This document shows positions 7,471-17,417 of a stretch of DNA of 64,000 nt, piece after piece (positions within the stretch are counted from its first letter, which is position 1; every line of letters begins with the position of its first letter). The notes below the pieces were generated by a model. The model made no database searches and had not been told where the DNA came from. It saw nothing but the letters and a program-made list of their open reading frames with translations. The translations under genes and the position numbers were made by a program. The stretch is from positions 62,001 to 126,000 of the forward strand of contig CAAFMN010000064.1 of assembly GCA_900764045.1 (NCBI GenBank). Direction: 5' to 3'. The DNA comes from Clostridia bacterium. Its GTDB lineage: Bacteria > Bacillota > Clostridia > Lachnospirales > Bianqueaceae.

Positions 7471-9378
7471 TTAATTCTCCAGACTGAGGCTCAATGCCTC
7501 GCGGCCATCTACCAAAACCCGCAGCAGACTTGCTCCCTGCGGATATTTCACCCAAACCGGCGCTGCCGCCAATACCGCACGGTTATACTCCTGATCCACC
7601 AGCGTCACATTGTCGCCGTCCACTCTGGCAACGATCTTAATTCTGGCGGGTGAAGATGTGTCCGTACCAAAAACCGCGTCACTCAGCAAAAAGGCTCCGC
7701 CGGCCTCTTCAGAATCCTCCTTATAGGCGCCGGTGCTGACTGTAATCACTACGCTGCTGCCCAGAACAAGCTTTTGACCCTTATCAACGCTCTGCGCGAT
7801 CACGCGCCCCTCTTCGACCTCGGAACTGGTGGACTCCGTAACGCCTCCCAGCTTAAAACCTGCTTTTTCCAGAAGGGCTTTCGCCTCTTCGTGTGTCTTA
7901 TTATACAGATCCGGAACCTCTGCCAACTCTTCCTTCGCCAGCGCCAGAGACAGCACAATGGTCATATCTTCCGTGTATTCCGTTCCTGCTTTGGGTGATT
8001 GATCCACCACTACGTTATTTTTGCCGTTTTTCGCATCTGCCTCAACGATCTCGATCCGATAGCGGAAGCCTCGGTCTACCAGATCCTGAATGGCATTTTC
8101 ATAGCTGTTGTCCAGATAATCCGGCACCTTGGTCATCTCCCGCTTGCCCTTACTGAGCGTCAGCGTCACGACCACCGTATCTCCTTCTACCTTTGCCCCG
8201 GCCATAGGCTCCTGACTGAGGATCTGCCCTGCCGTATATACTTCGCTGAAGGCCTCCTGCGGAGAATCCGCGAATACGATATTCAAATCGTTTTCCGTTA
8301 CTTCGCGCTGCGCCTCCTGCAGCGTCTTGCCCTTAAAGTCCGGAACATAATTGACTCCCTGTTCGGAATGCCCGCCCGATACCAGGCCCGCAATCACAAC
8401 CACCGTTAAAATGACGATCAGTACGCCAAGCACCGACGCCAAGACTGCCGTACCGTGCTTCTGCCAAAAGCTTTTCGGCTGTTTCGTTTCCGTTTTTCTG
8501 ACCGGAGCCGCTTCCTGCGGCGTATGCGGCCTCTCCACTACGCTCCCGTGCCTGGGGTCCTGATAGACTCTCTTCAGATCCGCGATCAGTTCCGCGGCGC
8601 TCTGATAACGTTCTGCCGGATTCTTGCGGGTCAGGCCCAGAATAATCGTTTCCAAGCCGGGCCACAGATCCGGCGCCAGCTCTCTTGGAGAAGGCATCGG
8701 CGTATTCAGCTGCTGCATAGCGACAGCGACCGGTGTATCCCCGTCAAAAGGCGGACGTCCTGTTGCCATCTCATACATCGTAACGCCCAAAGAATACAGA
8801 TCGCTGCGCTCATCGACCCGCATTCCTCTGGCCTGCTCGGGAGACAGATAGTGTACGGAGCCCATCGCTTCTTTATGCTCTGTAACCGTAGCGGCTTTCA
8901 CAAACTTAGCGATTCCGAAATCTGTCACCTTGACCTCGCCCTTGGGCGTTACCAAGACATTTTGCGGCTTGATATCCCTATGTATGATACTGCTTGCATG
9001 CGCGCACTGCAGCGCTTCCGCAATCTTGATCGTAACCTTGACGATCTCATCGGAAGTCATCCGGTGACGACGCCGAATATACTCCTTCAGCGTCATACCA
9101 TCCACATACTCTTTGACCATATACTCCATGCCCTGCTCTGTCCCGATATCGTATATCCCCGCGATATTGGGATGCGACAGCATCGCGATCGCATGCGCTT
9201 CTTGACGGAATTTTTCTACCTGTACGGGATCATTGATAAAATCCTCCCGCATAACCTTCACTGCCACCTCGCGGTGAAGCTTTGTGTCCATTCCCCGAAA
9301 GACCACTGCCACGCCGCCGGAACCTACCTGCTCCAACAGCTGATAACGATTGGCCAATACTGTTCCAATCTGCAGCAT
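7471..9378 (-). CDS. prkC: PASTA-domain Ser/Thr protein kinase
   Basis: A 635-residue membrane kinase. Residues 1-270 form the kinase domain: glycine loop GSGGVAVVF (19-27), Lys41, HRDIKPQN (133-140) and DFG. A transmembrane helix is at about 310-335, followed by three extracellular PASTA repeats, each starting V-P-D (near residues 350, 420 and 490), and a short C-terminal domain. PASTA domains bind muropeptides or lipid II, linking cell-wall state to phosphorylation of cytoplasmic targets. Its partner phosphatase stp lies immediately upstream; the two share one base (TAATG), so expression is coupled. Confidence 0.95.
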   Translation of the reverse strand: MLQIGTVLANRYQLLEQVGSGGVAVVFRGMDTKLHREVAVKVMREDFINDPVQVEKFRQEAHAIAMLSHPNIAGIYDIGTEQGMEYMVKEYVDGMTLKEYIRRRHRMTSDEIVKVTIKIAEALQCAHASSIIHRDIKPQNVLVTPKGEVKVTDFGIAKFVKAATVTEHKEAMGSVHYLSPEQARGMRVDERSDLYSLGVTMYEMATGRPPFDGDTPVAVAMQQLNTPMPSPRELAPDLWPGLETIILGLTRKNPAERYQSAAELIADLKRVYQDPRHGSVVERPHTPQEAAPVRKTETKQPKSFWQKHGTAVLASVLGVLIVILTVVVIAGLVSGGHSEQGVNYVPDFKGKTLQEAQREVTENDLNIVFADSPQEAFSEVYTAGQILSQEPMAGAKVEGDTVVVTLTLSKGKREMTKVPDYLDNSYENAIQDLVDRGFRYRIEIVEADAKNGKNNVVVDQSPKAGTEYTEDMTIVLSLALAKEELAEVPDLYNKTHEEAKALLEKAGFKLGGVTESTSSEVEEGRVIAQSVDKGQKLVLGSSVVITVSTGAYKEDSEEAGGAFLLSDAVFGTDTSSPARIKIVARVDGDNVTLVDQEYNRAVLAAAPVWVKYPQGASLLRVLVDGREALSLSLEN

Positions 9379-10121
9379 TACGCTTCCACCCCTTCCATTT
9401 CTATCAAAATAATCGATATATTATCTGTCCCGCCGTTTCTGTTGGCCTCGTTTACCAACATATCGACCCTCTCTGTCAGCGACAGACTCCTTGTTTTTAT
9501 GATCTCACAGATTCTCTCATCCGCAATCTGACTGCTAAGTCCATCCGAACACAGAAGCAGCATTTTTGCATATCCTACCGGAAGTTTGTAGAGGTCGGCC
9601 TCCACCTCCGGCGCCGTACCGACCGCCCGGGTGATGTAATTTCTCTTTGGATGCACCCTTGCTTCTTCCTCCGTCAGTTCTCCCCTGCTTACCATCATCT
9701 CTACCAACGAATGATCCCTCGTCACTCGCACAAAGCAGTCTTTATTATCCACCATGTACATCCTGCTGTCGCCTACATTGATACAGTAGACACCGTCCGG
9801 AAGGACGGATGCCGCGACCAGCGTCGTTCCCATGCCCGCATATTCCGCGTGGGACTGAGACAATGCATAGACATACGCGTTGGTCTGCGCCGCCATCTGA
9901 TAGAAAAACGCATCCGTTTCTTCCAGAGAACTTTCAGACGCATAACGCACGCAGGAATCCACCGCCTCCTGCGCGGCAGTCTCGCCTGCCGCGTGGCCGC
10001 CCATTCCATCGGCTACGATGAAAAGGTTCGGCAATGCTCCTACCGGTTTCGCCGAAGCGAAGATCCGATCCTGATTGACCATCCGGCAAGCCCCTATATT
10101 ACACGCTGACGCTGTCCTCAT
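9378..10121 (-). CDS. stp: PP2C-type protein phosphatase (Stp/PrpC)
   Basis: A 247-residue Mn-dependent phosphatase that reverses PrkC phosphorylation. PP2C motifs are R-x-x-N-Q-D near residue 17, VADGMGGHAAGE near 36, INVGDSRMY near 120, TRDHS near 138, and CSDGLSS and GGTDNIS toward the C-terminus. The start at 10121 has AGGAGGG upstream; it overlaps the end of rlmN by about 23 bases. The rlmN-stp-prkC-rsgA order is the classical Firmicutes arrangement. Confidence 0.94.
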   Translation of the reverse strand: MRTASACNIGACRMVNQDRIFASAKPVGALPNLFIVADGMGGHAAGETAAQEAVDSCVRYASESSLEETDAFFYQMAAQTNAYVYALSQSHAEYAGMGTTLVAASVLPDGVYCINVGDSRMYMVDNKDCFVRVTRDHSLVEMMVSRGELTEEEARVHPKRNYITRAVGTAPEVEADLYKLPVGYAKMLLLCSDGLSSQIADERICEIIKTRSLSLTERVDMLVNEANRNGGTDNISIILIEMEGVEA

Positions 10122-11163
10122 CCTTTCCCTCCTGTTCCTCGTATCTTCTGCGCAGCTGTCCGCAGGCGGCATCGATATCGCGGCCCATCTCCCGCCGCAG
10201 CGTTACAGGAATCTTCTCCTGTTCCAAAATAGACAAAAACCGCTGTATGCGAGGATTTTCCGATGCCAGGAGGCTTCGCTCCCGTACCGGATTGACCGGA
10301 ATCAGATTGACATGGCACAGTATGCCGCGCAGACGTCCCGCAAGCTCCCTTGCGTGTTCCGGAGCGTCATTGACGCCCTGGGCCAACGCGTACTCAAATG
10401 TAATTCTCCGATGTGTCCTCTCCGTATAATACCGGCAGGCCGCCATCAGCTCCTCCATATTGACCCGATTGGCAATCGGCATCAGCTGTCTGCGGATCGA
10501 GTCATTGGGCGCGTGGAGCGATACCGCCAACGTGACTCCCGTCTCCAGATCCGCGAATTCCCGCATTCTCTCTACCAATCCGCATGTCGATACGGTTATG
10601 TCCCGCAGGCTCAGGTTCTTGCCTGCCGGGTCATGAATCAGCTTTATAAATCCCAGCAGCTCCTCATAATTATCAAAAGGCTCGCCGCATCCCATGACAA
10701 CCACATGGGATACCTTGACTCCTGCGGCGCGTTCTGCCTCGTAGATCTGCTGTACCATCTCTCCGCGGGTCAGATCCCGCTTTCTCCCGGACAGGGTGGA
10801 GGCGCAGAATTTGCATCCCATCCGGCACCCTACCTGAGAGGATATGCACAGAGAGTAACCATAATGATACTTCATCAGTACCGTTTCTATCTGTTCATGA
10901 TCCCAGAGACTCATCAGGAACTTCTGCGTATCATCCTTCTGCGACTTCTGCACAAGACACTGCCGCACCAGATGCAGCGGCACCTCCTCCTGAAGGCGTT
11001 TTCTGAGCCCGATAGAAAGATTGGTCATCTGATCATAGGATACGGCTCCTTTACCGTGCAGCCATTCAAAGATCTGTCTGCCGCGGAAGGGCTTTTCGCC
11101 CATTGACAGCAGCAGCTTCTGCCAGTCCTCCTGCATCAGTGAAAATCCATCCAATCCTTCCAT
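10099..11163 (-). CDS. rlmN: 23S rRNA A2503/tRNA A37 C2-methyltransferase
   Basis: A 354-residue radical-SAM enzyme. The cluster motif CRMGCKFC (C-x3-C-x2-C, near residue 108) binds the 4Fe-4S cluster; GCGEPFDNYEE and the late Cys in DAACGQL are the other family landmarks, the latter being the covalent-intermediate cysteine near the C-terminus. It methylates A2503 of 23S rRNA and A37 of some tRNAs. The start at 11163 follows AAAGAGG and gives normal length; the longer frame runs into rsmB. Confidence 0.95.
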   Translation of the reverse strand: MEGLDGFSLMQEDWQKLLLSMGEKPFRGRQIFEWLHGKGAVSYDQMTNLSIGLRKRLQEEVPLHLVRQCLVQKSQKDDTQKFLMSLWDHEQIETVLMKYHYGYSLCISSQVGCRMGCKFCASTLSGRKRDLTRGEMVQQIYEAERAAGVKVSHVVVMGCGEPFDNYEELLGFIKLIHDPAGKNLSLRDITVSTCGLVERMREFADLETGVTLAVSLHAPNDSIRRQLMPIANRVNMEELMAACRYYTERTHRRITFEYALAQGVNDAPEHARELAGRLRGILCHVNLIPVNPVRERSLLASENPRIQRFLSILEQEKIPVTLRREMGRDIDAACGQLRRRYEEQEGKDEDSVSV

Positions 11164-11170
11164 CCTTACT

Positions 11171-12532
11171 TTACCTCTTTTTACATAGTTTTGCAATAAA
11201 AAATCCGTCAAGTCCCTCGGCTTCCGGCCAAATATAGGTATATTCCGTTCCGGCGCCCCCGGGGTTGCCCGGAAGACTTCCCTGCAGGTTGACTGCCTGA
11301 AACTCCGGATGCCTATGGAGAAACTGCCGGACATTCTCCTCATTCTCCGTCGGATTCAATGTACAGGTACTATATACCAACACGCCGCCCGTTCTCACGC
11401 ATTTTGCCGCGTTCTCCAACATCCGGCTCTGCAGTCCGGCCAGCTCCTCTATGTCCTGCGGCTGCCTGTGAAGCTTCAGATCCGGCTTGTTGCGGAGGAT
11501 TCCCAATCCGGAGCAGGGCGCATCCAGCAATACCCGATCCCATGTTCCCCGGTCTTCCGGTCGCGCCGCAAGCGCGTCTCCCGGCACTGCCCGGACGATA
11601 CCGAGTCCAAGCCTCGCGGCATTTTCCTGAATCAGACGCACCTTGGACTCATGTACATCCCGCGCTTCTACCAGCCCAGTATTTTTCATGATCTGCGCAA
11701 TATGCGTCGACTTACCGCCGGGCGCGGCACATAGATCCAGCACCTTCTCCCCCGGCTGCGGCGCCAACGCGTGGGCACAGAACATCGAGCTCTCATCCTG
11801 CACTGTCATGAGTCCCCCGCGAAATTCCGGCCAACCGGAAAGATCCCCCGGAGTCTTGATCTGAAGTGCTTCCGGACAATATAGTCCCGGTCTGACATTT
11901 TCCTCTCCGATTCGCAGCGCCAATCTGGAAGCAAGCTCTGCCGGACTGATACGGCAGGTATTGACCCGCACCGAAAGGCAGCGCGGCAGCGCCATCGTCT
12001 TCGCAAGCTTCCGGGTCCTCTCCATCCCGTAAGATCTCTCCCACAATTCCAGAATCCATCTTGGGATGCTATAACGTACCGACAGATGCGCCAGAAGATC
12101 CTCCCCCGCTTCGGGCCAGGATTCCCGGAGATCTGCGCGGAGCATAGAACGCAGGACACCATTGACAAATCCGGACAGTCCCTTCCACGGCGATGCCAGG
12201 ACCAGCTTCACGGCTTCATCCACAACCGCACTAGGCGGAATCTTTTTCATCCACAATAGCTGCGCGGCGCTCATCATCAGCACTACAGCAATATACGGCT
12301 TCATCCTCCGCATCGGCGTCTTGGAATACAGGTTAACCATGGATTCCAAACGGAGCGTATGCGTCAAAACCGTATAGACCAGATTGGTGATCAGGGCTCT
12401 CTGACGAGCGTCCCATTCCGGATGCGCCTGAAAAGTTTTCTGCAGCAGTACAGAGCTGTAGGCTCCTTCATAGAGAACCTTGACCAGAATCTGCGCCGCT
12501 TCTTTTCTCTCATTGCAGGGCCTTTCACTCAT
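11171..12532 (-). CDS. rsmB: 16S rRNA m5C967 methyltransferase
   Basis: A 453-residue protein with an N-terminal NusB-like RNA-binding domain (about 1-150) and a C-terminal SAM methyltransferase domain: CAAPGGKSTHIAQ (near residue 262), DAPCSGLGILRNKPD (near 330) with the first active-site Cys region, and STCTLNPTENEENV (near 384) with the second. The start at 12532 overlaps fmt by 8 bases. The pair fmt-rsmB is a conserved translation-related gene order. Confidence 0.94.
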   Translation of the reverse strand: MSERPCNERKEAAQILVKVLYEGAYSSVLLQKTFQAHPEWDARQRALITNLVYTVLTHTLRLESMVNLYSKTPMRRMKPYIAVVLMMSAAQLLWMKKIPPSAVVDEAVKLVLASPWKGLSGFVNGVLRSMLRADLRESWPEAGEDLLAHLSVRYSIPRWILELWERSYGMERTRKLAKTMALPRCLSVRVNTCRISPAELASRLALRIGEENVRPGLYCPEALQIKTPGDLSGWPEFRGGLMTVQDESSMFCAHALAPQPGEKVLDLCAAPGGKSTHIAQIMKNTGLVEARDVHESKVRLIQENAARLGLGIVRAVPGDALAARPEDRGTWDRVLLDAPCSGLGILRNKPDLKLHRQPQDIEELAGLQSRMLENAAKCVRTGGVLVYSTCTLNPTENEENVRQFLHRHPEFQAVNLQGSLPGNPGGAGTEYTYIWPEAEGLDGFFIAKLCKKR

Positions 12533-13487
12533 CCCCACCAAGCCTCCTGCCCCAGAGCGGGCAGCCTCGCAAAAATACATCCGCCGGCAGCGACTTCTTT
12601 CCGGGGAGCTGCAAACGGCAGATCTCCAGAATTCCCTCTCCGGTCTGCACCAGAATCCGGTCTGAGGGTGCCCCTACTCTCTGCGCTTCCTCCCGCGTGA
12701 GCACGGTTCCCGGCTCTACTGCCGAAAGCGGCTCTTTTTGATATACACGCACTTCCTGAATCTTCAGGACTTTTCCCTCCAGCTCGGTATAGGCGGATGG
12801 CCAGGGGGTATACGCGCGAACCGCGCAGTCGATCTGCCAGGCCGAACGCTTCCAATCAATATGTCCGTCCTCCCGGCTCAGCATCGGCGCGTGCGTTGCC
12901 AATGCCTCATCCTGGGGGTCTCCTACTGGATTTTCTCCTGTCTCAAAACGGCGTACCACCTGCAAAAGCGCTTCCGCGCCCGCAGCCGCCAGCTTATCAT
13001 GCATACTCTCCCCGGTGTCCTTATCCGTAATCGGAACGGACACCTGCAAAATGCTGTTGCCGGTGTCAATTCCGGCATCCATGCGCATAATCGTTACACC
13101 GGTTACACTCTCTCCATCCGCGATCGCCCGCTGAATCGGAGAAGAACCGCGGTATTTGGGAAGGAGCGAGGCATGAACATTAATACACGGCGCGATATCC
13201 AGAATCTGCTGCGTCAGGATCTGTCCAAAAGCCGCGACCACAATCAACTCCGGCTTTTGCTCCTCCAGTCTGGCGACCCATGCCTTGCGGCGGATCCGCT
13301 CCGGCTGGTACACTTCCAAGCCCTGTGACAGGGCATACTCCTTAACCGGCGATGCGCAGAGTTCTCCCTTTCGGCCCTTGGGACGGTCCGGCTGTGTATA
13401 GACCGCTATGATCTCCTGTCCGGATTCGCACAGTGCTTTCAGCACTACCGCCGCAAAATCCGGTGTTCCCATAAATACAATCCGCAT
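12525..13487 (-). CDS. fmt: Methionyl-tRNA formyltransferase
   Basis: A 320-residue enzyme that formylates initiator Met-tRNA using 10-formyl-THF. MRIVFMGTPDFA opens the protein, and the catalytic-loop HASLLPKYRGSSPIQ motif is near residue 109, with its Asn and His upstream. The start at 13487 overlaps the def stop (TGATG). Def removes the formyl group that Fmt adds, and the two are coupled by this overlap. Confidence 0.95.
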   Translation of the reverse strand: MRIVFMGTPDFAAVVLKALCESGQEIIAVYTQPDRPKGRKGELCASPVKEYALSQGLEVYQPERIRRKAWVARLEEQKPELIVVAAFGQILTQQILDIAPCINVHASLLPKYRGSSPIQRAIADGESVTGVTIMRMDAGIDTGNSILQVSVPITDKDTGESMHDKLAAAGAEALLQVVRRFETGENPVGDPQDEALATHAPMLSREDGHIDWKRSAWQIDCAVRAYTPWPSAYTELEGKVLKIQEVRVYQKEPLSAVEPGTVLTREEAQRVGAPSDRILVQTGEGILEICRLQLPGKKSLPADVFLRGCPLWGRRLGGDE

Positions 13488-13945
13488 CAGCCGTTCTCCC
13501 ACTGTACTACTTTATCACTGTACAAAATACCATGCAGATGATCGATCTCATGGCAAAAGGCCTTCGCCAGAAGTCCTGTTCCCGTACGGACATATTCTTC
13601 GCCTTTTTCATTCAGTGCGCGTACGGTTACCTTTTCCGGGCGGTTCACATAGCCCTGCTTGCCCGGAATACTCAGGCATCCTTCTACCGAGCAGATCTCG
13701 CCCTCCGTGGCGATAATCTCCGGATTGATCAGAACCAGCTTCTCTCCCGGCTCTCCTGTATCGATCACGATGACCTGTTTGAGCACTCCCACCTGCACCG
13801 CTGCCAGACCGCAGCCATTGGCATCGTACATCGTATCAAACATATCCTCAATCAGCATCTCCAGACGCCGGTCCCATTTCTCAACCTTTTTGGATTCTTT
13901 GCGCAACACTTCATCGCCTTCTGTGCGAATACTTCTTAGTGCCAT
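13487..13945 (-). CDS. def: Peptide deformylase
   Basis: A 152-residue metalloenzyme removing formyl groups from nascent proteins. The three motifs are present: GCGLAAVQVG (near residue 44), EGCLS (near 88) with the metal-binding Cys, and CHEIDHLHG (near 130) with two metal-binding His and the catalytic Glu. Motif 1 has V-Q where many have P-Q, a small and tolerated change. It sits between priA and fmt in the usual order. Confidence 0.95.
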   Translation of the reverse strand: MALRSIRTEGDEVLRKESKKVEKWDRRLEMLIEDMFDTMYDANGCGLAAVQVGVLKQVIVIDTGEPGEKLVLINPEIIATEGEICSVEGCLSIPGKQGYVNRPEKVTVRALNEKGEEYVRTGTGLLAKAFCHEIDHLHGILYSDKVVQWENG

Positions 13946-13965
13946 ATCTCCATCACCTTTTCCTT

Positions 13966-16173
13966 TCAATACATATATACCGGATTGAGATCCGCGGCAA
14001 CGCTCACCGCGCGGTTTCTCTCCTGAAAACGATCGAGACAGTAGCTGCTGTACGCGATCAGTTTTTCTTCATTCGGATGGCGAATCATCAGCTTCCATCG
14101 GAACATATTATCGATTCGCCCAAGCTCTGCCGGAGCGGGCCCCAGCAGTACATAATCCCGTCCTCTGCCGTAATAGGCCAAAAGCTCCCGCAGCTCTTCC
14201 GCCGCCGCCTGCACCTTCTCTTCTTCTTTCCCGCTGAGCAGAATCTGCACCAGATGCGTATACGGCGGACATTGCAGCAGCTGCCTCGTCAAAAGCTCCT
14301 GCCGGTAAAATCCTTCATCATCCCGTTCGGCGATGCTTTTCAACACATAATGCTTGGGATCATAGGTCTGGATCAATACCTCACCCGGCCTGTCTCCTCG
14401 TCCGGCACGTCCTGCCACCTGGGTCAACAGCTGGTATGTCCGCTCCGTAGAATGAAAATCCGGATAAAACAGCGTCATATCGGCCGCAAGTACGCCTACC
14501 AGCGTCACACGCGGCATATCCAACCCCTTGGCAATCATCTGTGTCCCCACAATGATATCCGCCTGAAAATCCCGTATCTTCTCATAGCTTTCCTGAAACG
14601 CATTCTTACTGCCGGTCGTATTGGCGTCCATTCTCAGGATCCGCGCCTCCGGGAACACCCTCCGAACCTCTTCTTCTACCCGCTGCGTTCCCGCGCCGAA
14701 AAACTTGACATAACGCGAACCGCATTCTGGGCAGATATGCACGGCCGGGGTCTGCCGTCCGCAATGGTGGCAGATCATCTTCTCACTGTCCTTATGATAC
14801 GTATAAGGCAGGTAACAGGCCGGACAGCGCAGGACAAATCCGCATTTCCGGCAGCTCACAAAAGAAGAATGTCCTCTGCGGTTCAGAAAGAGCACCGCCT
14901 GTTCCTTTCTCTGCAAACACTGATGAATCTTCTCCAGAAGCTCTGTACTGAAGAGTGAAAGATTGCCCATGGCAAGCTCTCTGCGCATATCCACCAGCCG
15001 GATCTCCGGAAGGCGCGCCACTTCTACGGCCCGTCTTGTCAGACGTAAGAGTGTATACTCCCCCTCCGCTGCCCGATAATAGCTCTCCACGGAGGGTGTT
15101 GCCGAGCCCAGCACGACCGGAATTCCAAGCCGAGCCGCCATCTCCGCGGCGATCTCTCTCGTATGAAATCTCGGCGACATATCGGACTTATAGCTGGTTT
15201 CATGCTCTTCATCCAGAATGATCAGTCCCGGATGCATCAAGGGCGCAAACAGCGCCGAACGCGGTCCTACGACAACTTTGGCCGCTCCGTACCGGATCTT
15301 CCTCCACTGTCTGGAACGCTCTGTATCGTTCAGTCTGCTGTGAAGAACCGCAACCTGACCGCCGAATCTCTGACGCAGCCGCTCCAACAGCTGCGGGGTC
15401 AGACTGATCTCCGGCACCAGCAGAAATGCCCCTCGGCCCATCTCGAGCGCCTGCTCAATGCTTCGCATATAGACCTCGGTTTTTCCGCTTCCCGTGATCC
15501 CATACAACAAAAAGGTCCGGTGTTCTCCCCGATGCATCGCCCCGGTCACTGCCTGCACTGCCGCGCTTTGTTCTTGATTCAGTTCGGGCTTCTCAGCGTC
15601 CGGTAAAATAACAGGAGCCGCAGGGACTCCCTCCGGCTCCTCCCAGCACTCGATCCACCCCTTTTCCTGCATAGACCGCAGGGAGGCGCTTCCCAAAGCG
15701 CTTTCTTTCAGATGTCTTGGCAGTTCCCACTCCGGATGTGCCTGTACGCTTTCCAAAAAACGTTTCTGACCGGTGCCCAGGCGCTTCATCTCTTCCATGG
15801 GCATTCGCAGACAGACTCTTTTCCGCATTCGGACCATCTTCTCCGGATCCTTCGGAACAAATAACGACAAACACGCGGACAGGGATGCATAATAGCGCTT
15901 CTGCATCCACCGGGCCATGGACAGCTCATAACTGCCGAAAACCGACTCACGCCCCAATACGCATTCGATCTCTCTGACCTTTTCCTCCGGATACTGGCAG
16001 GCCGTGCTGATCTCAATCACAAAACCTTCCAGTTTTCTGCCTCCAAAAGGAGCCCGGACCATCATCCCTACTTCCAGTTGGAGCCCCTCCGGGATCCGAT
16101 AGGTGTAGATCCGGTCCTTTTCCTTCTGATACAGCTTTACAATGACCTGGGCATACGCCAACTTACTCTTCAT
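13966..16173 (-). CDS. priA: Primosomal protein N' (replication-restart helicase)
   Basis: A 735-residue superfamily-2 helicase that reloads the replisome at stalled forks. An N-terminal DNA-binding domain precedes Walker A GITGSGKTEVYM (near residue 224), the DEEHE Walker B (near 318), and a paired zinc-binding region with about eight Cys (near 445-485: CRKCGFVLRCPAC, CHHCG, CPECG). Motifs V and VI (GTQMIAKGLD and QVAGRAGRGDRPG) are intact. It overlaps rpoZ by 11 bases. Confidence 0.95.
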   Translation of the reverse strand: MKSKLAYAQVIVKLYQKEKDRIYTYRIPEGLQLEVGMMVRAPFGGRKLEGFVIEISTACQYPEEKVREIECVLGRESVFGSYELSMARWMQKRYYASLSACLSLFVPKDPEKMVRMRKRVCLRMPMEEMKRLGTGQKRFLESVQAHPEWELPRHLKESALGSASLRSMQEKGWIECWEEPEGVPAAPVILPDAEKPELNQEQSAAVQAVTGAMHRGEHRTFLLYGITGSGKTEVYMRSIEQALEMGRGAFLLVPEISLTPQLLERLRQRFGGQVAVLHSRLNDTERSRQWRKIRYGAAKVVVGPRSALFAPLMHPGLIILDEEHETSYKSDMSPRFHTREIAAEMAARLGIPVVLGSATPSVESYYRAAEGEYTLLRLTRRAVEVARLPEIRLVDMRRELAMGNLSLFSTELLEKIHQCLQRKEQAVLFLNRRGHSSFVSCRKCGFVLRCPACYLPYTYHKDSEKMICHHCGRQTPAVHICPECGSRYVKFFGAGTQRVEEEVRRVFPEARILRMDANTTGSKNAFQESYEKIRDFQADIIVGTQMIAKGLDMPRVTLVGVLAADMTLFYPDFHSTERTYQLLTQVAGRAGRGDRPGEVLIQTYDPKHYVLKSIAERDDEGFYRQELLTRQLLQCPPYTHLVQILLSGKEEEKVQAAAEELRELLAYYGRGRDYVLLGPAPAELGRIDNMFRWKLMIRHPNEEKLIAYSSYCLDRFQERNRAVSVAADLNPVYMY

Positions 16174-16480
16174 CCTCCATATCGCGGCTGAAGTCTACTA
16201 CCGCCATGTCGTCATACTTCATATGCTCTTCACCATTATTGGAAGCTTCGTCCATATAAACCGCGATCTTGCCCGCGTCCATCTCATCGACGACTTTGGA
16301 CAGCACGCCGATCTCCGGATCCTTTTCCTCCACCATGACCTTATCGCCCGCGATGATCGCGCGAGCGCGGCGTGCCGCGGCAATCACGATGCTATACCGG
16401 GAATTGATCTCCGGCAGTCCCTTTTCCTTGTTTACAGTGTTAATCGTGTCAATCAGTTCTCCATACGACGGATGCAGCAT
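16163..16480 (-). CDS. rpoZ: RNA polymerase omega subunit
   Basis: A 105-residue protein with the omega core: MLHPSYGELID, then NSRYSIVIAAARRARAI (quoted in part), which contacts the beta-prime C-terminus. The acidic C-terminal tail is longer than in many omegas. It stabilises RNA polymerase assembly. It stands between gmk and priA as in Bacillus and clostridia, with only 32 bases from gmk. Confidence 0.93.
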   Translation of the reverse strand: MLHPSYGELIDTINTVNKEKGLPEINSRYSIVIAAARRARAIIAGDKVMVEEKDPEIGVLSKVVDEMDAGKIAVYMDEASNNGEEHMKYDDMAVVDFSRDMEDEE

Positions 16481-16512
16481 AATAATTCTCCCTTTCCCTT
16501 TATTGATTCTAT

Positions 16513-17136
16513 TTACAGGTTCATTCGGGCCGCTTCCTCCCGAAGGCTGCCGACCAGCGCCTGTTTCTCGCCGGAACGATCATGCAGCGTCTCTATAATC
16601 TGTTCCACTCTCTGAACACATTCATCCAGATCGTCGTTAACAACGATATAATCATATCGGTGCATCTGTTCAATCTCACGTCTGGCCTGTGCCAGGCGCG
16701 TTGCCACCTGCTCCTCCGACTCAGTGCCGCGTCCGGAAAGCCGCACCTTGAGCTTTTCCATGGATGGCGCCGCCAAGAAGATCAATCCTGCCGCCGGGAA
16801 CTGCTCTTTCACCTGCAGCGCTCCCTGCGCCTCGATCTCCAGGATCACATCCCGTCCTCCTGCCATCGTTTTCATCACAAAATCCCGCGGCGTCCCATAA
16901 CAGTTGCCTGAGTACTCAGCCCACTCCAGGAATCTTCCTTCACTGACTCTCTTCAGGAACTCCTCGCGGCTCAGGAAAAAATACTCGCGGCCGTCAACTT
17001 CGCCCTCTCTGGGCTTTCTCGTCGTCGCCGAGATTGACAGCTGATACCGGTTCGTCTCCATCAGACGTTTTACCACGGTGCCTTTCCCCGCTCCCGAAAA
17101 ACCGGATATTACAATCAGCACGCCCTGCCTCATCAT
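16513..17136 (-). CDS. gmk: Guanylate kinase
   Basis: A 207-residue enzyme that phosphorylates GMP to GDP. The P-loop is GFSGAGKGTVVKRL (near residue 12), followed by SATTRKPREGEVDGREYFF, which binds GMP, and ILEIEAQGALQ near residue 100. It overlaps remA by 4 bases, and the yicC-remA-gmk-rpoZ order is characteristic of Firmicutes. Confidence 0.95.
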   Translation of the reverse strand: MMRQGVLIVISGFSGAGKGTVVKRLMETNRYQLSISATTRKPREGEVDGREYFFLSREEFLKRVSEGRFLEWAEYSGNCYGTPRDFVMKTMAGGRDVILEIEAQGALQVKEQFPAAGLIFLAAPSMEKLKVRLSGRGTESEEQVATRLAQARREIEQMHRYDYIVVNDDLDECVQRVEQIIETLHDRSGEKQALVGSLREEAARMNL

Positions 17137-17405
17137 GCTTCCTCCTCTTTAAAGGTTTCTGCGTCCGGGCGTTCCTTACCGGCCCGTCCGGCCACCGTCT
17201 CCGACTGAATCGCCGACAGCAGTAGATGTCCGCTGTCCATCACCAGCACAGAACGCGTTTTGCGTCCATATGTGGCATCGATCAGTTTGCCGGATTCTCT
17301 TGCCTCCTGAATCGCCCGCTTAATCGGCGCGGATTCCGCGCTCAGTATCGCGATCACCCGATCCGCGTTCACAATACTTCCATAACCTACATGTATCAAT
17401 TGCAT
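17133..17405 (-). CDS. remA: RemA/DUF370 DNA-binding regulator
   Basis: A 90-residue small protein matching the RemA (DUF370) family: GYGSIVNADRVIAIL at residues 7-21, SAPIKR, and the basic DATYGRKTRSVLVMDSGH region near 43-60. In Bacillus RemA forms rings that bind repeated DNA sites and activates matrix and osmoprotection genes; its targets in this organism are unknown. It lies between yicC and gmk as in other Firmicutes. Confidence 0.92.
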   Translation of the reverse strand: MQLIHVGYGSIVNADRVIAILSAESAPIKRAIQEARESGKLIDATYGRKTRSVLVMDSGHLLLSAIQSETVAGRAGKERPDAETFKEEEA

Positions 17406-17417
17406 GGGGACCTCCGG